A stretch of DNA of 64,000 nt from the NCBI GenBank assembly GCA_963921825.1, contig OY997589.1:5518001-5582000 (forward strand), read 5' to 3'. Positions 10,426 through 23,200 of the stretch are shown piece after piece. The translations under genes were made by a program, and so were the position numbers. The stretch comes from Erodium maritimum (lineage: Eukaryota > Streptophyta > Magnoliopsida > Geraniales > Geraniaceae). The first letter of the stretch is position 1. Each line of letters begins with the position of its first letter. A model generated the notes under the pieces. It did not search any database. It had not been told where the DNA came from and worked only from the letters and a program-made list of their open reading frames with translations.

Positions 10426-12021
10426 ATGGGTAAGGAAAAGGTGCACATCAGCATCGTGGTCATCGGTCATGTGGACTCTGGCAAGTCAACCACCACCGGC
10501 CATTTGATCTACAAGCTGGGAGGTATCGACAAGCGGGTCATCGAGAGGTTCGAGAAGGAGGCTGCGGAGATGAACAAGAGATCGTTCAAGTACGCGTGGG
10601 TGCTGGACAAGCTCAAGGCGGAGCGCGAGCGTGGCATCACCATTGACATTGCCTTGTGGAAGTTTGAGACCACCAAGTACTACTGCACAGTCATTGATGC
10701 TCCCGGTCACCGTGACTTCATTAAGAACATGATTACCGGGACTTCACAGGCTGATTGTGCTGTTCTTATCATTGATTCTACTACTGGTGGGTTCGAGGCC
10801 GGTATCTCCAAGGATGGCCAGACTCGGGAGCACGCTCTCCTTGCTTTCACCCTCGGTGTTCGCCAGATGATTTGCTGCTGCAACAAGGTTAATTGTCCTA
10901 TAATAAGTATTTTAACGTTATAGAGGCAGTGTTAGAATATAAAACTATAATTGGTCTTCAAAAATATCTGTCTCAGCTTTCAGTTGAGTCCGTCCCCTAA
11001 TAGATAGGTCCATTTTTAATACGGCTCTAGTTTTAACATATTGTTTTGTTGATAGATGGATGCAACAACCCCAAAGTACTCCAAGGCCAGGTACGATGAA
11101 ATTGTGAAGGAGGTCTCTTCCTACTTGAAGAAGGTTGGATACAATCCAGCCAAGATCGCCTTTGTTCCCATCTCTGGATTCGAGGGTGACAACATGATCG
11201 AGAGGTCCACAAACCTGGACTGGTACAAGGGCCCAACTCTTCTCGAGGCCCTGGACCAGATCAACGAGCCCAAAAGGCCCTCAGACAAGCCTCTCCGCCT
11301 CCCCCTGCAGGATGTCTACAAGATTGGAGGCATCGGAACTGTCCCTGTCGGGCGTGTCGAGACTGGCCTCATCAAGCCCGGCATGGTCGTGACCTTTGGG
11401 CCGACTGGGCTCACCACTGAAGTCAAGTCCGTTGAAATGCACCACGAGGCTCTCCAAGAGGCATTGCCCGGTGACAATGTCGGTTTCAATGTCAAGAATG
11501 TTGCCGTCAAGGATCTCAAGCGTGGATACGTTGCCTCCAACTCCAAGGATGATCCCGCTAAGGGCGCCGCCAATTTTACATCTCAGGTAACCTTAAATAG
11601 AACTAAAAGCTCGAGCTGATGGTTGAAAGTTCAATTATGATTTTATATTCTAAATTCAACGTTTCAACAGGTTATCATCATGAACCACCCCGGTCAGATT
11701 GGGAATGGTTATGCGCCAGTTCTCGATTGCCACACCTCTCACATTGCCGTCAAGTTTGCTGAGCTGCTCACCAAGATCGACAGGAGATCCGGTAAGGAAC
11801 TCGAGAAGGAGCCGAAGTTTTTGAAGAATGGGGATTCGGGAATGGTGAAGATGGTTCCGACCAAGCCCATGGTTGTGGAGACATTCTCCGAGTACCCGCC
11901 GTTGGGTCGTTTTGCGGTCAGGGACATGCGCCAAACCGTTGCTGTTGGTGTGATCAAGAGTGTGGATAAGAAAGACCCAACTGGTGCTAAGGTCACCAAG
12001 TCCGCAACCAAGAAGAAGTGA
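10426..12021 (+). CDS. eEF1A: Elongation factor 1-alpha (eEF1A), three coding exons
   Basis: The GTPase that delivers aminoacyl-tRNA to the ribosomal A site in the cytosol. Coding exons are 10426-10887, 11056-11586 and 11671-12021, giving 447 residues, exactly the plant length. The start [20 protein letters not shown] carries the P-loop GHVDSGKST (14-22). DAPGH (G3) is intact, and the G4 motif NKMD is split by the first coding intron between Lys154 and Met155, the usual plant intron site. Domain 2 ([20 protein letters not shown]) and domain 3 ([14 protein letters not shown] to a Lys-rich C-terminus) are complete. I choose the ATG at 10426, not 10402, because 10402 lies in the leader intron. 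Odd points: a second coding intron between Gln331 and Val332 that I do not know from standard plant genes, and a TRIM-related sequence in both introns. AATAAA near 12168 may be the polyadenylation signal. Confidence 0.97.
10930..11002 (+). mobile_element. Solo TRIM LTR in eEF1A coding intron 1
   Basis: A 73-bp stretch opening TGTTAGAATATAAAACTATA and ending CCCCTAATA. It aligns along its whole length with the left LTR of the TRIM at 8154-8223, with a few small differences. It sits wholly inside the 168-bp intron 10888-11055. No target duplication was seen. Confidence 0.75.
11589..11667 (-). mobile_element. TRIM-LTR-like insert forming eEF1A coding intron 2
   Basis: Read on minus this 79-bp segment contains TTAGAATATA, ATAATTGA, ATCAGCT and GAGCTTTTAGTT in the same order and spacing as the TRIM LTR at 8154-8223. 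It is flanked by CAGGT at 11584-11588 and CAGGT at 11668-11672. The intron (11587-11670) therefore equals the insert plus one 5-bp copy: the left CAGGT supplies the GT donor and the right one supplies the AG acceptor. The match is sequence fact; the insertion model is inference. Confidence 0.65.
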
Positions 12022-13206
12022 TGATTTTTGTTATTTTACCGTTGTTTTGAGTCTTACGTTTGTGTAATTGTCTTTCCCATGTAATTTTAGTTAACTTTGT
12101 TCTGTCATTTTCCAAACATGTCTGTTCTTCATTAAGTACCCAAAAGAGGTAGATTATACTGTTGTTAATAAATTTTAACTGTCTACATTATCAAAATGGG
12201 GGATGCTATTCCAGATCAGATGGATGTGAAAGGTTTTGGCATGACTCATATGATCATGTTCATGTAAAGTTGAATGATGTGCTCCTATCAGTGTTATGCT
12301 GTTGGCATCTCTCTCTTATACTGTGTTTAGATTAATAGAAAATGCATGGAAAATTTTCTTGTTAGGTGCAAAAAAAGTGGCCAACAAGATTTAACATCAG
12401 CAAATTAAGAGCTAGGGTTGTAAATTTGTAATAGTTCATCTTTTATTTCAGTAGCTCTCAAGAGCAATGTGATTTGTCCATTGAATCAAGCTTCATCGAC
12501 TTTTCTTTTTCACCAGTCACTTGTCATGATCTGGATGTTGATGTTTCACTTGTTTTTGGACTCAAATCTATACAAGTTAACAAATCATGATAATAATTGA
12601 GTTTTACTGTGTTTCTCTCTTTCATTGACATTATGACATACCACAATTTCACCTGTAAATTGTAATTTACACTATTTTTAGGAATGCACTTATTTCATCT
12701 GATTATTGAGTAATTTATTGAAGTTTTTCTTTAATTGCAGTGTTATATGGATATAAGGGTTAAATGTTGGTGAAAAGTGATTTCAGAATTACAGAGATCA
12801 ATCCGAATACAGATTCATACTAGCTTGAATAAAATAAGGGTATGCTCCCAAACAGACAAGAAGAGTTCTTCACCGTTAGGCCAACTCAATTAGGTTAAAG
12901 TTTTACGATATTTTGAAGTGACATTTTATTATTATAGTAGACTTTTAAGACTGAGCAACACGTGAATTCAAAACTAAACCGTTCTACTAATGAAAAATTC
13001 CGCTCCATACATTTAGAAGTGAATGAAAAATCGATAAAATGTTCCCTCGAATGGGAAAGTAGATCACTGCCTCTTAATTAAAGATTTGATGCTCTACCTC
13101 TAGTGTGATCATATCATTGGAAAGGATGTGCAATTTCCTTCTCTATCACTGTTTTGTATAAATAAGACAAAAACAGTGTTGATTAGATCTAGGATTATGA
13201 TTACAA
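12022..13206. other. eEF1A 3' flank and AT-rich spacer
   Basis: The first ~150 bp should be 3' UTR. Beyond that no coding frame, RNA gene or clear repeat was recognised. Confidence 0.45.
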
Positions 13207-13215
13207 TTTTTCAAA

Positions 13216-14347
13216 GGGAAATTTGAAAAAATATGCTTCATAATAGCATCTATTTTATTTCTATGCTAGCATAACTCAAAATTGGAAAACTATGCCTTTC
13301 AAATTTTTTAAGACAAAAATAACCTTCTAATTTATACAAAATTATTTATCTTACCCTCCTTATTTCTCATCTTTTTTACCAATCTTTTAAAAATAAATCG
13401 ATGTTTAATTATTTTATTTGAATATATTTTTAAAATACATATTAATATTTTACATAAAAAATACTGTATTCAAAATATTAATTATGAAAACCATATCTTA
13501 AATTATAAAAAATTCAAAAAATACGATCATTTTGATAAATTTTTAAAAATAAAATTTTGAATTTAATAATTTGTATAACTGAATAAAATATATTATTTAT
13601 AAAATCTAAGTTTTTTTTGAAAAAATAAAAAAATTTAATTTAAATTATATTTATACATATATCCAAATAATCTGATTTTAAAAAATTAATAAAATAGTTT
13701 TTAAAATTAAAAATTGAATTTAATAATTAATAAAATTCGATTAAAATATTATTTCATGAAGTGTAAAATATTTTTTTAAAAATTAACATTGTAAATTCGA
13801 ATTATATTTAAAAATATTTATCAAAATAATCTGATTTTTTCAAAAAACATAAATTAAAAAATATTTTTAATAATTAAAGTAAATTTAATAAAAAATAATA
13901 ATTTTGATATATATATATATATCATTGATTTTAATTTACAATATGCTTTTTTCAAAAATATTTTAGATATCATAAAATATTTATTTGTTTTTATTTTATT
14001 AATTTATTTTTATTTTAAAATAGTTATAAAAATAATCTGATTTTCGAAAAAATAAATTAAAATATGATTTTAATAATTATTAAAATTGAATAAAAAAATT
14101 ATATAAAAGTTTAATATATATTTCGAAAATATATTGTATTAATTTTATTAAAAGTGAATATATTTTCAAAATAGATGTGAATAGAAGATGAAAAATAAAG
14201 AATGTGAAAGTATGAACTTTGTATATCAATTAAAAGAAGGTTATTTTTGTCTTAAAACTTTTAGAAGGCATATTTTTTCAATTTTGTATTATGCTAGCAT
14301 AGAAATATAATAGATACTATTATGAAGCATATTTTCTCAAATTTCCC
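13216..14347. mobile_element. Mutator-like MITE, 1132 bp, with long inverted arms
   Basis: Left end: GGGAAATTTGAAAAAATATG followed by CTTCATAATAGCATCTATT. The right end repeats this inverted (GGGAAATTTGAGAAAATATG on minus). The arms stay alignable for more than 100 bp, through ATGCTAGCATA and AAGACAAAAATAACCTTC. A perfect 9-bp duplication TTTTTCAAA flanks it (13207-13215 and 14348-14356), as for Mutator-like elements. The ~0.85-kb centre is extremely AT-rich with repeated AATAATCTGATTTT words and no coding capacity. Confidence 0.85.
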
Positions 14348-14356
14348 TTTTTCAAA

Positions 14357-16775
14357 TGACACCCACAAGTTTTATTAACCTTATTTATTGTAGATGATGA
14401 AAATTCACTAATCATAATCTAATGGATTTTATTTTTGAAAAAAGAAAAGATCAATGACAAGAAAAAGGAGAACTTATTTGTATGATTGTGAACAAAATGG
14501 CAAAACAATTATTCAAACAATTCTCTTCTACAATGGTTTTTATATGCTTTTATTATGGGAAAAGTAAAGGAGAGGGCCCTCAAGTGAAATAATTTGATTC
14601 TCAAAATTATTTTGACCCACCAGCTTTATTTTGCATCATCTAAGATGACCCAAATGCATCTATTTTTGTAGATAACCTTCACCTCTTTTCATGGGATTTG
14701 TAATTCTGAATTATTTTATCTAAATAAATTACATTTTTGATAACTTGTTATACTTTAATCAATCTGAAAAAATGATATGCATTCCATTGATGCAATAGGT
14801 TATTAGTTTAAGAAAAGCCACAAATTTAGCAATCATTATGCACCAAACCCTTTCCATTCTTGTTGTTTTCTCAGAGAATGATCATACAAAATTGATGTAA
14901 ATGTCCTTTTTGTTATAGTTTATAATTGACTCATTCACTTGTGTCTTGTAGTCACATTAAGATATCCTCGACTTTTTTTTTAGTAGAATTTATGAATTGT
15001 TCTTGAATGAGTATCAATTTTTAGTATAACATGTTTCGAATTTTTGAACCTGACAGAAGAATGATAACATGCTGAACCTCGTAAGTAATTTTGATTTATA
15101 ATTAAAAAATTCATATGAATCGGCTCTTGGATATAATGATGGAGTTTGTCTTATGACATTAATCTTCCTCCATTTCTTCAATGAATTTAGGTTAATGAAT
15201 GGGAACAAAACAAAAATAGGAATGTGTGGCTACATTGTGAAATGTACACTCTACTTATCTTGAGGATTTAAGAGTTGATATTTTTTTTTACATATTCTTC
15301 ACATGAAAGTGATGAATAAAAACATCTTAGATGCTTCTTTTTGTTCTGTGTTTTGTTTTTGTTCCATGAGTGTTGAGACACTCATAGCTTTGGTGTGGTC
15401 CTTATCTTTCTCAACTCTAAAGCATGATGTTTCTCAAGAAAAATATCAAGCATGGCCATGGCCTACTACACTCAGAGCCCTTTGTTTTAAAAATAACCAT
15501 AGATCACATTTCATAGTACACTAAGTCACCAACACAACTCAAATGCAAATGTAAATTAACTTTCATAGGCATATATATTTGTGGTTGGATTGAAGACAAA
15601 TGTCTCATATCTAAGGTTGATTACTTGGTTATAAAATTTGTATTCATGTGTAATCAGATTTTTTTTTAAAAACATTGTATTGTATGAGTCTAGTTAATTG
15701 TATTTGTAGTTAACTGTATGTATAGAAGTTCAGTTTGACATTTTTGACATTTTGTTCTCTATATGATTTTGAATTCATGTGTTAAAAGCTTAGTCCAACC
15801 TTAAAACTCATCAGATTTCATAATTTGTGTTATATGATCAATCCCTCTGGGACACTTATACATACTTTGGCTCCTAAGGTAGGTTATTACACGTTAGAAC
15901 GGACTCACAAGTCCAAACTAGACTATAATATCACGTTAAAACTAAACCCGATCCAGAAACTCAAATTGGCGGGTTGAACTTTGTTACCCGTCCAACATCG
16001 ACAGTTTGATTATTCGAATTCTAACTTGTTACATACACATTGATTCAAAAGTTCTTGGACATAAACTACCATTCAAACACTTGTGTTTCTCCACCATAGG
16101 CATTTAATGGTTACATCATTCAAGCCCTACCCTATAATGAGGATCCAAAAATGGGTACTTCATCCTAGTCAAAATTTAAACTTGTCACCTACCTTTTTTG
16201 CCCATGTATGGGAAAGCCAGCCTAGCAATTGAGACCACTCTACATCTTAGTCTCATCTCATGTCTTTCCTTACATCTATCCATCATATGTACATTTAAAT
16301 TTGAACCACTTGCCCATAGTGAATTAATAGGAGCTCTCTCTACTTGCACTTCAACAACTTGAATCATAGAGATAAAAGCACATATACACAAGGGACACTT
16401 ACCCTAAACAACCCAACCCCACCCTACATGGATCTTACATTCTCCCCTCTCTCAAGACTAGGATCCACCATTTTTTTGGCCTCTTTCTTCTCCATCCTGA
16501 CTTTTCCTCCAAAGGGTCCCCCCAATCACCATTCCCGTGAACCCAAGTACTTGGAGCTCGAGCCAAGAGTACAAAAATGGAGACAAGTGGTGTGTTTTGC
16601 AGTAGTAAAATTCAAAAATCATAGCACTTGACAACGGTTACAATCTATCATACATTGTTGGAGAGAGCTACAATGGGGGGTGTAGTGATCACCAAAACTA
16701 TGAAACAAGACCAAACATGAGTACATGTTTTATGATTTTTATACAAAATCACCCCTCCAAAGCCCCAATCTTTTA
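14357..16775. other. Spacer between the MITE and XTH gene, nothing recognised
   Basis: AT-rich, with short unsupported frames only (for example 15303-15524). The last ~100 bp should be the 3' UTR of the XTH gene on minus. No tRNA or repeat array seen. Confidence 0.45.
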
Positions 16776-18266
16776 TCACTGGTGGTGGTGGTGGAGGCAC
16801 TCCACCGGAGTCACCGGGAACCGGGCCGTGTCGCTACAGTAGTCATAGACCAAGTGATTGGCACGAACCCACAAGAGCTGGTGGTTCTGGTGCAAGTTGA
16901 GCTCCGACAATGTGGGCTCATCCCACCAGAACCTCCTCTCTCCGCCGCTGCTACACTTCTTCGCATTATCCGCCGCCGCCGTCGCCACCGGGCACTCGCA
17001 CGCGTCGATCTCGAACCCCTTGTACGACGCCACGAACGGCGCGTGTGTCCAGTCGGTCTTGACCCTCCCTCCCTGAGTCGCCCAGTCGTCGGCGTTCCAG
17101 ATCGAGCTGTACACTCCCATGGCTTGGTCCTTCGGGAACGGCACTCCCTTGTGCTCCATATTGGTGTGCACTCGAATCGGTGTCTCATCGACCAAAAATC
17201 TGGTACCAAATTGAACAACATTAAAAACCCAAATCAAATCACAAGGTCACATGTTAACACATTTAAGAATTAAAGTGCTTACACAACTTGGCGCTGGTTC
17301 CAGAGGATGGAGTAGGAGTGGAAGTCCTTGGTAGGGTCGAACCAGAGGTCGAGCCTCTGCTCTCTGTTTCCGACGCCGTTCACAAACACATTAGTTTGGA
17401 CAAGGTAAGGCTCGCCGGAGGAGTTGCCGAGGAACTCGAAATCGAACTCGTTGTGGGTCGGGCCGTCCGAGGACATCTGAGACAACAATGGGACAAGCAA
17501 ATCAATTAGATTAAGACCCACATTACTGTGAGCAGAAAGAGTGGTTAAAAGTGAAATCTGACCATAATCAATAATTAATTGCTTTAGAAAAAGGGACATG
17601 ATTGGGTATCATGGAATGGGTGGGGACTGAGATTATAAAAGCAAACATTGATGGGTTCACGAGGATGAATAAGGAGAGTAGGTAAGCTACTGATGATGAA
17701 GTTTTCACAAAAAAAGGCCAAGTTTTTATTGTCTTGAGACTGTAATGAATTCAATGAATGGAGGTGGAGAATCATTGAACTGAAGGGGCCCAAAACTGGT
17801 CAATGAACACAAATTAAGATGATCTGATGTGCAATAGAACATGGGTGATTATAAAAAAGTGATCTTTACATACATAGAAAGCTGTGACAGTCCCTGCAGA
17901 ATCACCCTCCACCAGCTTGATCTTGATGTTCACTTTCCCAAACATGTATTTGCTTTTGGACTCAAACCCAGCTCCTGAAATCACCAATGCACAATTCAAT
18001 CAGTTCACAGAGCTCAAAAACAAGCTTTTTCAGAACAACACAAGGCTGAAACAGAGAAGATTCAAAAGATGGGTCATTTTTGGGTGGTTTTGTTTACCAG
18101 AGAAGTTGTCGAGCTTGAGCCTGAGCTCCTCTCCTTGATGCTCGAAATGGTCATAGGCCCAGCTGGGCTGAAAAAGGTCATCGAACTGAGCAGAGCTAAC
18201 CAGACCCACCACCAAAACCAGACCCAGAAAGAAACTCAACCCACCACCAGACACTGAAACAGCCAT
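16776..18266 (-). CDS. XTH9: Xyloglucan endotransglucosylase/hydrolase, XTH9-like
   Basis: A GH16 enzyme of the cell wall that cuts and religates xyloglucan during expansion. Exons on minus: 18098-18266, 17874-17974, 17283-17476 and 16776-17199, with GT-AG borders joining to 295 residues (family usual 280-300). A signal peptide spans about 1-25 ([20 protein letters not shown]). The catalytic motif [11 protein letters not shown] (98-108) has nucleophile Glu100 and acid/base Glu104, followed by the conserved N-glycosylation site NSS. The C-terminal XTH domain keeps its cysteines (DACECP, KKC, YDYC, VEC) and the RVRANH-like motif [12 protein letters not shown]. The Asn-Glu-Phe variant of the usual HDEIDFEF and the stretch [20 protein letters not shown] match Arabidopsis XTH9 closely. 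An upstream in-frame Met at 18374 is rejected: the TATA box overlaps it. Confidence 0.95.
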
Positions 18267-18360
18267 GGATTTAGCAGTGAGAGAGAGAGCTGAGGAAATG
18301 AAGCTTCTACTCTGTGGAGAGTGAGAGCGAGCAGTGTAGGGACTGTCAAGCAACACTGGG

Positions 18361-18371
18361 CCTTTTATAGC
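18361..18371 (-). promoter_or_regulatory. TATA box of the XTH gene
   Basis: GGCTATAAAAGG on minus, about 95-105 bp upstream of the chosen ATG. It gives a leader of about 65-70 nt and excludes the Met at 18374 as start. Confidence 0.65.
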
Positions 18372-20030
18372 CAATTCCTCCTATGGCTTGCAAAACAAGC
18401 CCCTCTTTGATCCACTTGCCATGTCAGCTGTCTTCTACTGCCAGGTCATTTCCCACGTTTCATTTTCTCTTAATTATTGCTTATTATTTTATCTTTAATC
18501 AGTCAAATAATGTGAATTTTACTTAAAACATACTATTTATACTGATTAGGACTTCCATAATTAAAATGGACAATTTTATTAGTCACAAGTGTCTCTACTT
18601 TCTATATGTAACCTTTTATGTTTATATTTTTCTGACATAAGTTTAATAATGTAAGATCGTACCTCTCTACGTGACTATGTGAGTCATGACATTAAGAGTT
18701 AAAATGATATTTTATTAAAAATCAACAAACAATAGTCACAAGCACGAGATTGCCAATTAAATGACATGATTTATACAATAATAGGTAAATCTAATTTCAT
18801 AATATTAATAATAAATCATTAAATCAAGTGTAACAGATATTCCAACTTAAAAGAAATATCATATCGATATAACGGAGACAAGACAAAACACATTCACTCA
18901 ATTTCATTTTATCCCCGGCGCATTACGTTTCGTTAAAATATCGAGTTCTCGTCGAATTCAGAACATTGTTATCATAAATTTTCTTACCAAATTTAAAGCG
19001 TGGTACAAAAATATAGCCGTTTGGCTTGCCATACACGCACACTCACCCAGCTGGCAAAAGTCTGGGAAGGGCACTGATGAAAGGGGCACTTGGTACGACC
19101 TGTCCCGTTGTAAAGGCTGAGGGGACAGATACCCACCAATGGGACACCACCACGTGGCTATCTCCAGCTGTTGCTCAGAACTGTCCAGTTGTCACTGGGA
19201 CTGTTCAGTCTCAGAAGATAAAAAAAGAAAAAAGAGTCCCTCTTTTGGTCCCTCTGGCTAATCCTTTCGATTCTATGCCCTTAAAGTTTTTACAATTCCT
19301 CTTTTGTCCCCATTCGTCGACATCTTATCATTTCAAATTTTAATTAGAAACAAAATGTAAAATTAGCATGTGCAATTATATATTTAGTTAATTTTTACTC
19401 TTAATGTTTTGAAATGATTAAATTTTGGGGATGGGAGGTGGTAGTGGAGGGACCAGAGATTAGGTACTCGATGAGTGACTTTGTGAAGGGCGCGGAATAA
19501 AATAAGGAGTGTGCGATGTGCTCCACGAAATTAAACAAACATTTTTATCTCAGGGAAATGTGATTATTATATAGTATATTAGCTCTGTTTTTTAAATCAT
19601 TAGCTTTTGTTTTTAAGTGTTTTATAAAATTCTTATTCCTATTCCCTGGCCCAACATAATTACTCATTTGGGGTCTGTTTATTATATAGTAAAATTGAGA
19701 ATAATTGCAGCAGCTATGGGCTGGATCCACGACAAGGAATTGGATTCACTGAGCTTCATCTTAACTACATTTTAAATGGTTAGTTAAAGGTGTTTTTCTT
19801 TTAAAACCCACTAAGTGGTTTGTTTGTAATTAATGAGTCCAGCTCGAATAAGAGAAGATATAAGTTTTTTATTCGAAGGGAATGAATGATCAATAGTAAA
19901 AAAATTAAAACCGGTTGTAAAGCGATCGATGAGCTTGTACAGTGCCTTATAAGTTTGATTCCTAATCCGTTGATTGCTCCATGGATCTGTCTACTGGTTT
20001 GGTGAGCATGCTTGATGTTTCAGCTGGGTT
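18372..20030. other. XTH upstream region and AT-rich spacer
   Basis: Contains the distal promoter of the XTH gene. No gene, RNA or clear repeat recognised. Confidence 0.4.
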
Positions 20031-20039
20031 TATTGGGCG

Positions 20040-20225
20040 AAAAGGGGGGAAAAGCATGTAGAGCGGACCGGTTCGGATCGAGTCCCGGCTCGTGTTTTAC
20101 GGGACGCAGAACACGAACCGTCTCGTTGTGGGACGGTTTTTTCGCGTCCCGCAAAAACAGGAGACGGGTCGCAGCTCGCGTCCGGCGTCCCGGGTTGCAT
20201 GATTGCTCGAGACGTGTCCATTTTT
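20040..20225. repeat. GC-rich island with nested inverted repeats
   Basis: Words such as CGGGACGC/GCGTCCCG and TCGTGTT/AACACGA recur in opposite orientation within 150 bp, so the strand can fold into several hairpins. It is bounded by a T-run at 20219-20237 and stands out against AT-rich flanks. Probably a transposon end or a small inverted-repeat element; no family assigned. Confidence 0.4.
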
Positions 20226-20239
20226 TTTTCTTTTTTTAA

Positions 20240-23200
20240 TACATAAAATCATATTTAACTAAATATGATTGGTCTACTCACAATACGGGACTATATCTGG
20301 GACTCACCACTGTGGAACACAGTTTATTTTGAGTCGACTTACATCCAACTATTTTGCACAATCAACATACGGTACCGCAAGCTCTTTGACACGGCCATTT
20401 AAGCAGACGAAGTGGAGGGGGATATCGGTGGGCGTCGAGGAAACGCCGAGAAGTTGACAACAAGTTGCCTAAATCAGAATGGTACTGGGAAGCACTAGAC
20501 AGCACAAACGGTGGAGGAAAAGTTGCAGAGGATTCCTGAAGAAGAAGTTTCGGGGTTGGATATTTAAGAGCCGAAATTAATTTGAGCATTTAAAATCGTC
20601 GCCACGCGTCGTCAGTTTATTTGCAGGGCCCGATTTGCCTGGGTCCGTATCCGTCGATTCGACAAGCACCCGAGTCTTCGGATCCTTCGACATCGATTCG
20701 GAGATTTCGAAGACTCGACATTAAACAGACGGCGTCGACTCGATTTGACGTCCGAAACCTACATTCCATACGATTCGACGACACAAGTATACCTCGTTTC
20801 GACGTCATTGTAGATACCCTAATAGACTAAATTTTCTTCAATTCCAACGATAGGATAAGATAAATATGCAACAATGTCAGCCATGATTGTGTACGGAAGA
20901 ACCCATACCCATAGCCACATAGGCATGGTGATGGTTGCACCCACTCCCACTGTTATATTTACCATAAACCTCATAGCTAAAACTCAAAATCATAATAAAG
21001 TTTCTTCTGACAACACCATCAATACGAGAAAGATAGGGAGAGTACAGACAGCAATGGTGTGGATGAGATATTTTCTCGGCTACCTCATCAGTACACAAGA
21101 AATATTTGTATGAATTTCAGTTTATTTACTCATTTATTTACTCGAAACAATTTATTTATGACTGCTAATGGGTTAATTTATTTACTATTTATGGGAATTT
21201 TGGGGGTTCCTGACATTTTAATTATTACGGTGATGTAACATTTTTCAGAAGGGCACACACAAACAAACAAGGCGTGATGGAGTTTTAATTCTGATCATAC
21301 TATTCATGACATGTCATCGTCGTTATCATCTATCTATCCATCAATCAATCAATTTATTTTCTGGTTTTATTGCGTTGCTTGCTTTCTGGGTTTTCAATTT
21401 GATGCGTTTCTTGTACAGAGGATGGGATAAAGTGTGGAGCTTGATCATTTGCACCAATGGCAGGACGTGGAGGAATGGAGTTCTCATGATCCTTCAGTTC
21501 TGGATTTTGTTATAAAATGTTTTATTTATTCCCACCACTTATGTATTGAATCCAAATTAATCAAACCGAAAAGGTTGTTTGGTCCCGGTCCCGTCACTAA
21601 CGAATCATTTGTCACGGGTTTTTAGCCCATAAAATTTGAGGGGGGGTTCTATTTTAAACGAGCATACAAAAATATCGTAGTTAGAGTTGGACAGTAATTA
21701 ACGCTCAAGAGACTAGTCGGTGGCGACAAAAGAGAAAAAGAAAAAAGAGGGGACAATACGCTCGATGGTTAGGAATCCACCACGTTAATCTGGATTGAGA
21801 AGTCTTGGCCCTCAAAACGGGACATGGGTTGTGTGGGCTTGACATAAGCCCACCAACACGAGAAGCACCAAACATTTCTGGTGTCAGTCCCAACTGGTTA
21901 ATCGACGGTTATTGAGGCAAGTAACTGGAAGCCATCTAAACAGTCACCCGATTACCGTTTTCTTCAACGTGGTGAGTCAGAGCTGGCCGATTTTGACTTT
22001 TTCGGTGCCAGTGTGGGACCAATCGGGCTTTCCAATGTCGGTTTATTCTGGACACCCTAATACTTGGGTATATTGAAGGTTGTTTTAGTTGTTTTATGAG
22101 GGTCTTCTTCGTATGATTGGTGATACTAGGCTTTGAAGACTGGGGATACAAAATTAGGAAGAAATATTACTTTCTAAGTTCGGAAAGGAAGTCTTACTGA
22201 AATCAATCGTTCAGGTTTTACCTACTAAGCAAAGTACGCAAAACAAAGATCTATAACATGAATCTACCAACCTTAAAGCGTAAATAAGTGAAATATAAAA
22301 GTTTAAGAATCCTAATATTCCAACCATGAAGCACCAACAAGTAGAGACAATTTTCAATCAAAACCAGCCAGCGACCTATACTCATAACAACCGAAATCCC
22401 TGCTAAGTATCCTGGTTCATCAGGGCCACCAACCCCTCATAAAAGAGAGGAGGATGCCCAACAACGCCAAACGATGATAACAAATCCGGTGGACGAAATC
22501 CTATCGGAACTCACTAAACCCTAAAATCTAATTTGCAAAAGACTATGACACAATTTTGACAATGATTATGATAGATCTCGGATGGCAAGTTTGGATGCAT
22601 AGGGATCAACTTTGGATCCTAATCGGGTTTTCAAGACCCACGTGACATTGACTTATTAATATTAACCCGAGTTACAGATGGAGAAATATATCGACAAGTT
22701 TGACCTTTATCTATTCTCAGCCATCAACACTCCTTGGTTATACAATTTATTTCCACTTATTACTATAGGATGTTACGGTATGTAGACTCTTTGATGTTAC
22801 ATTCTCCCTCAAGTAGGCAATTGGCAGTGATATATATCCGATTCATTTAAGTAAAAGAAATATTAATTTGAGTCACCTGTACTCATTTACTATCCTCGAG
22901 TTGTTGAGCCAATATTTTTCACTTTTGATCAATGATGTAAAATGTAAATACGATGACATAGCGTAGTTGCAACCTTTTATTTTATAATTTTTGAGATGCT
23001 TAATGACGATACTTAATTAGTTTATTTGTGAACCAAACTGAAAAAAAAAAATGAGAGATTGATCCCATTCTGTATCAAGTTACTCGTGCAACTGCAAGTA
23101 GGTATTAAAATAGGCAGATGGACTTCGGTTGGAGTGAAGAAAGGTACACTGCACTATCCAACTTAATTATAATAATATTAATATTAATTAATAATAAGAT

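Noticed and set aside
15303-15524. 73-codon plus frame
   Set aside because: No domain, poor codon pattern, isolated in an AT-rich spacer.
18267-18374. Upstream in-frame Met (18374) extending the XTH protein
   Set aside because: The TATA box lies at 18361-18371, so this Met cannot be transcribed. The Met at 18266 starts directly at a good signal peptide.
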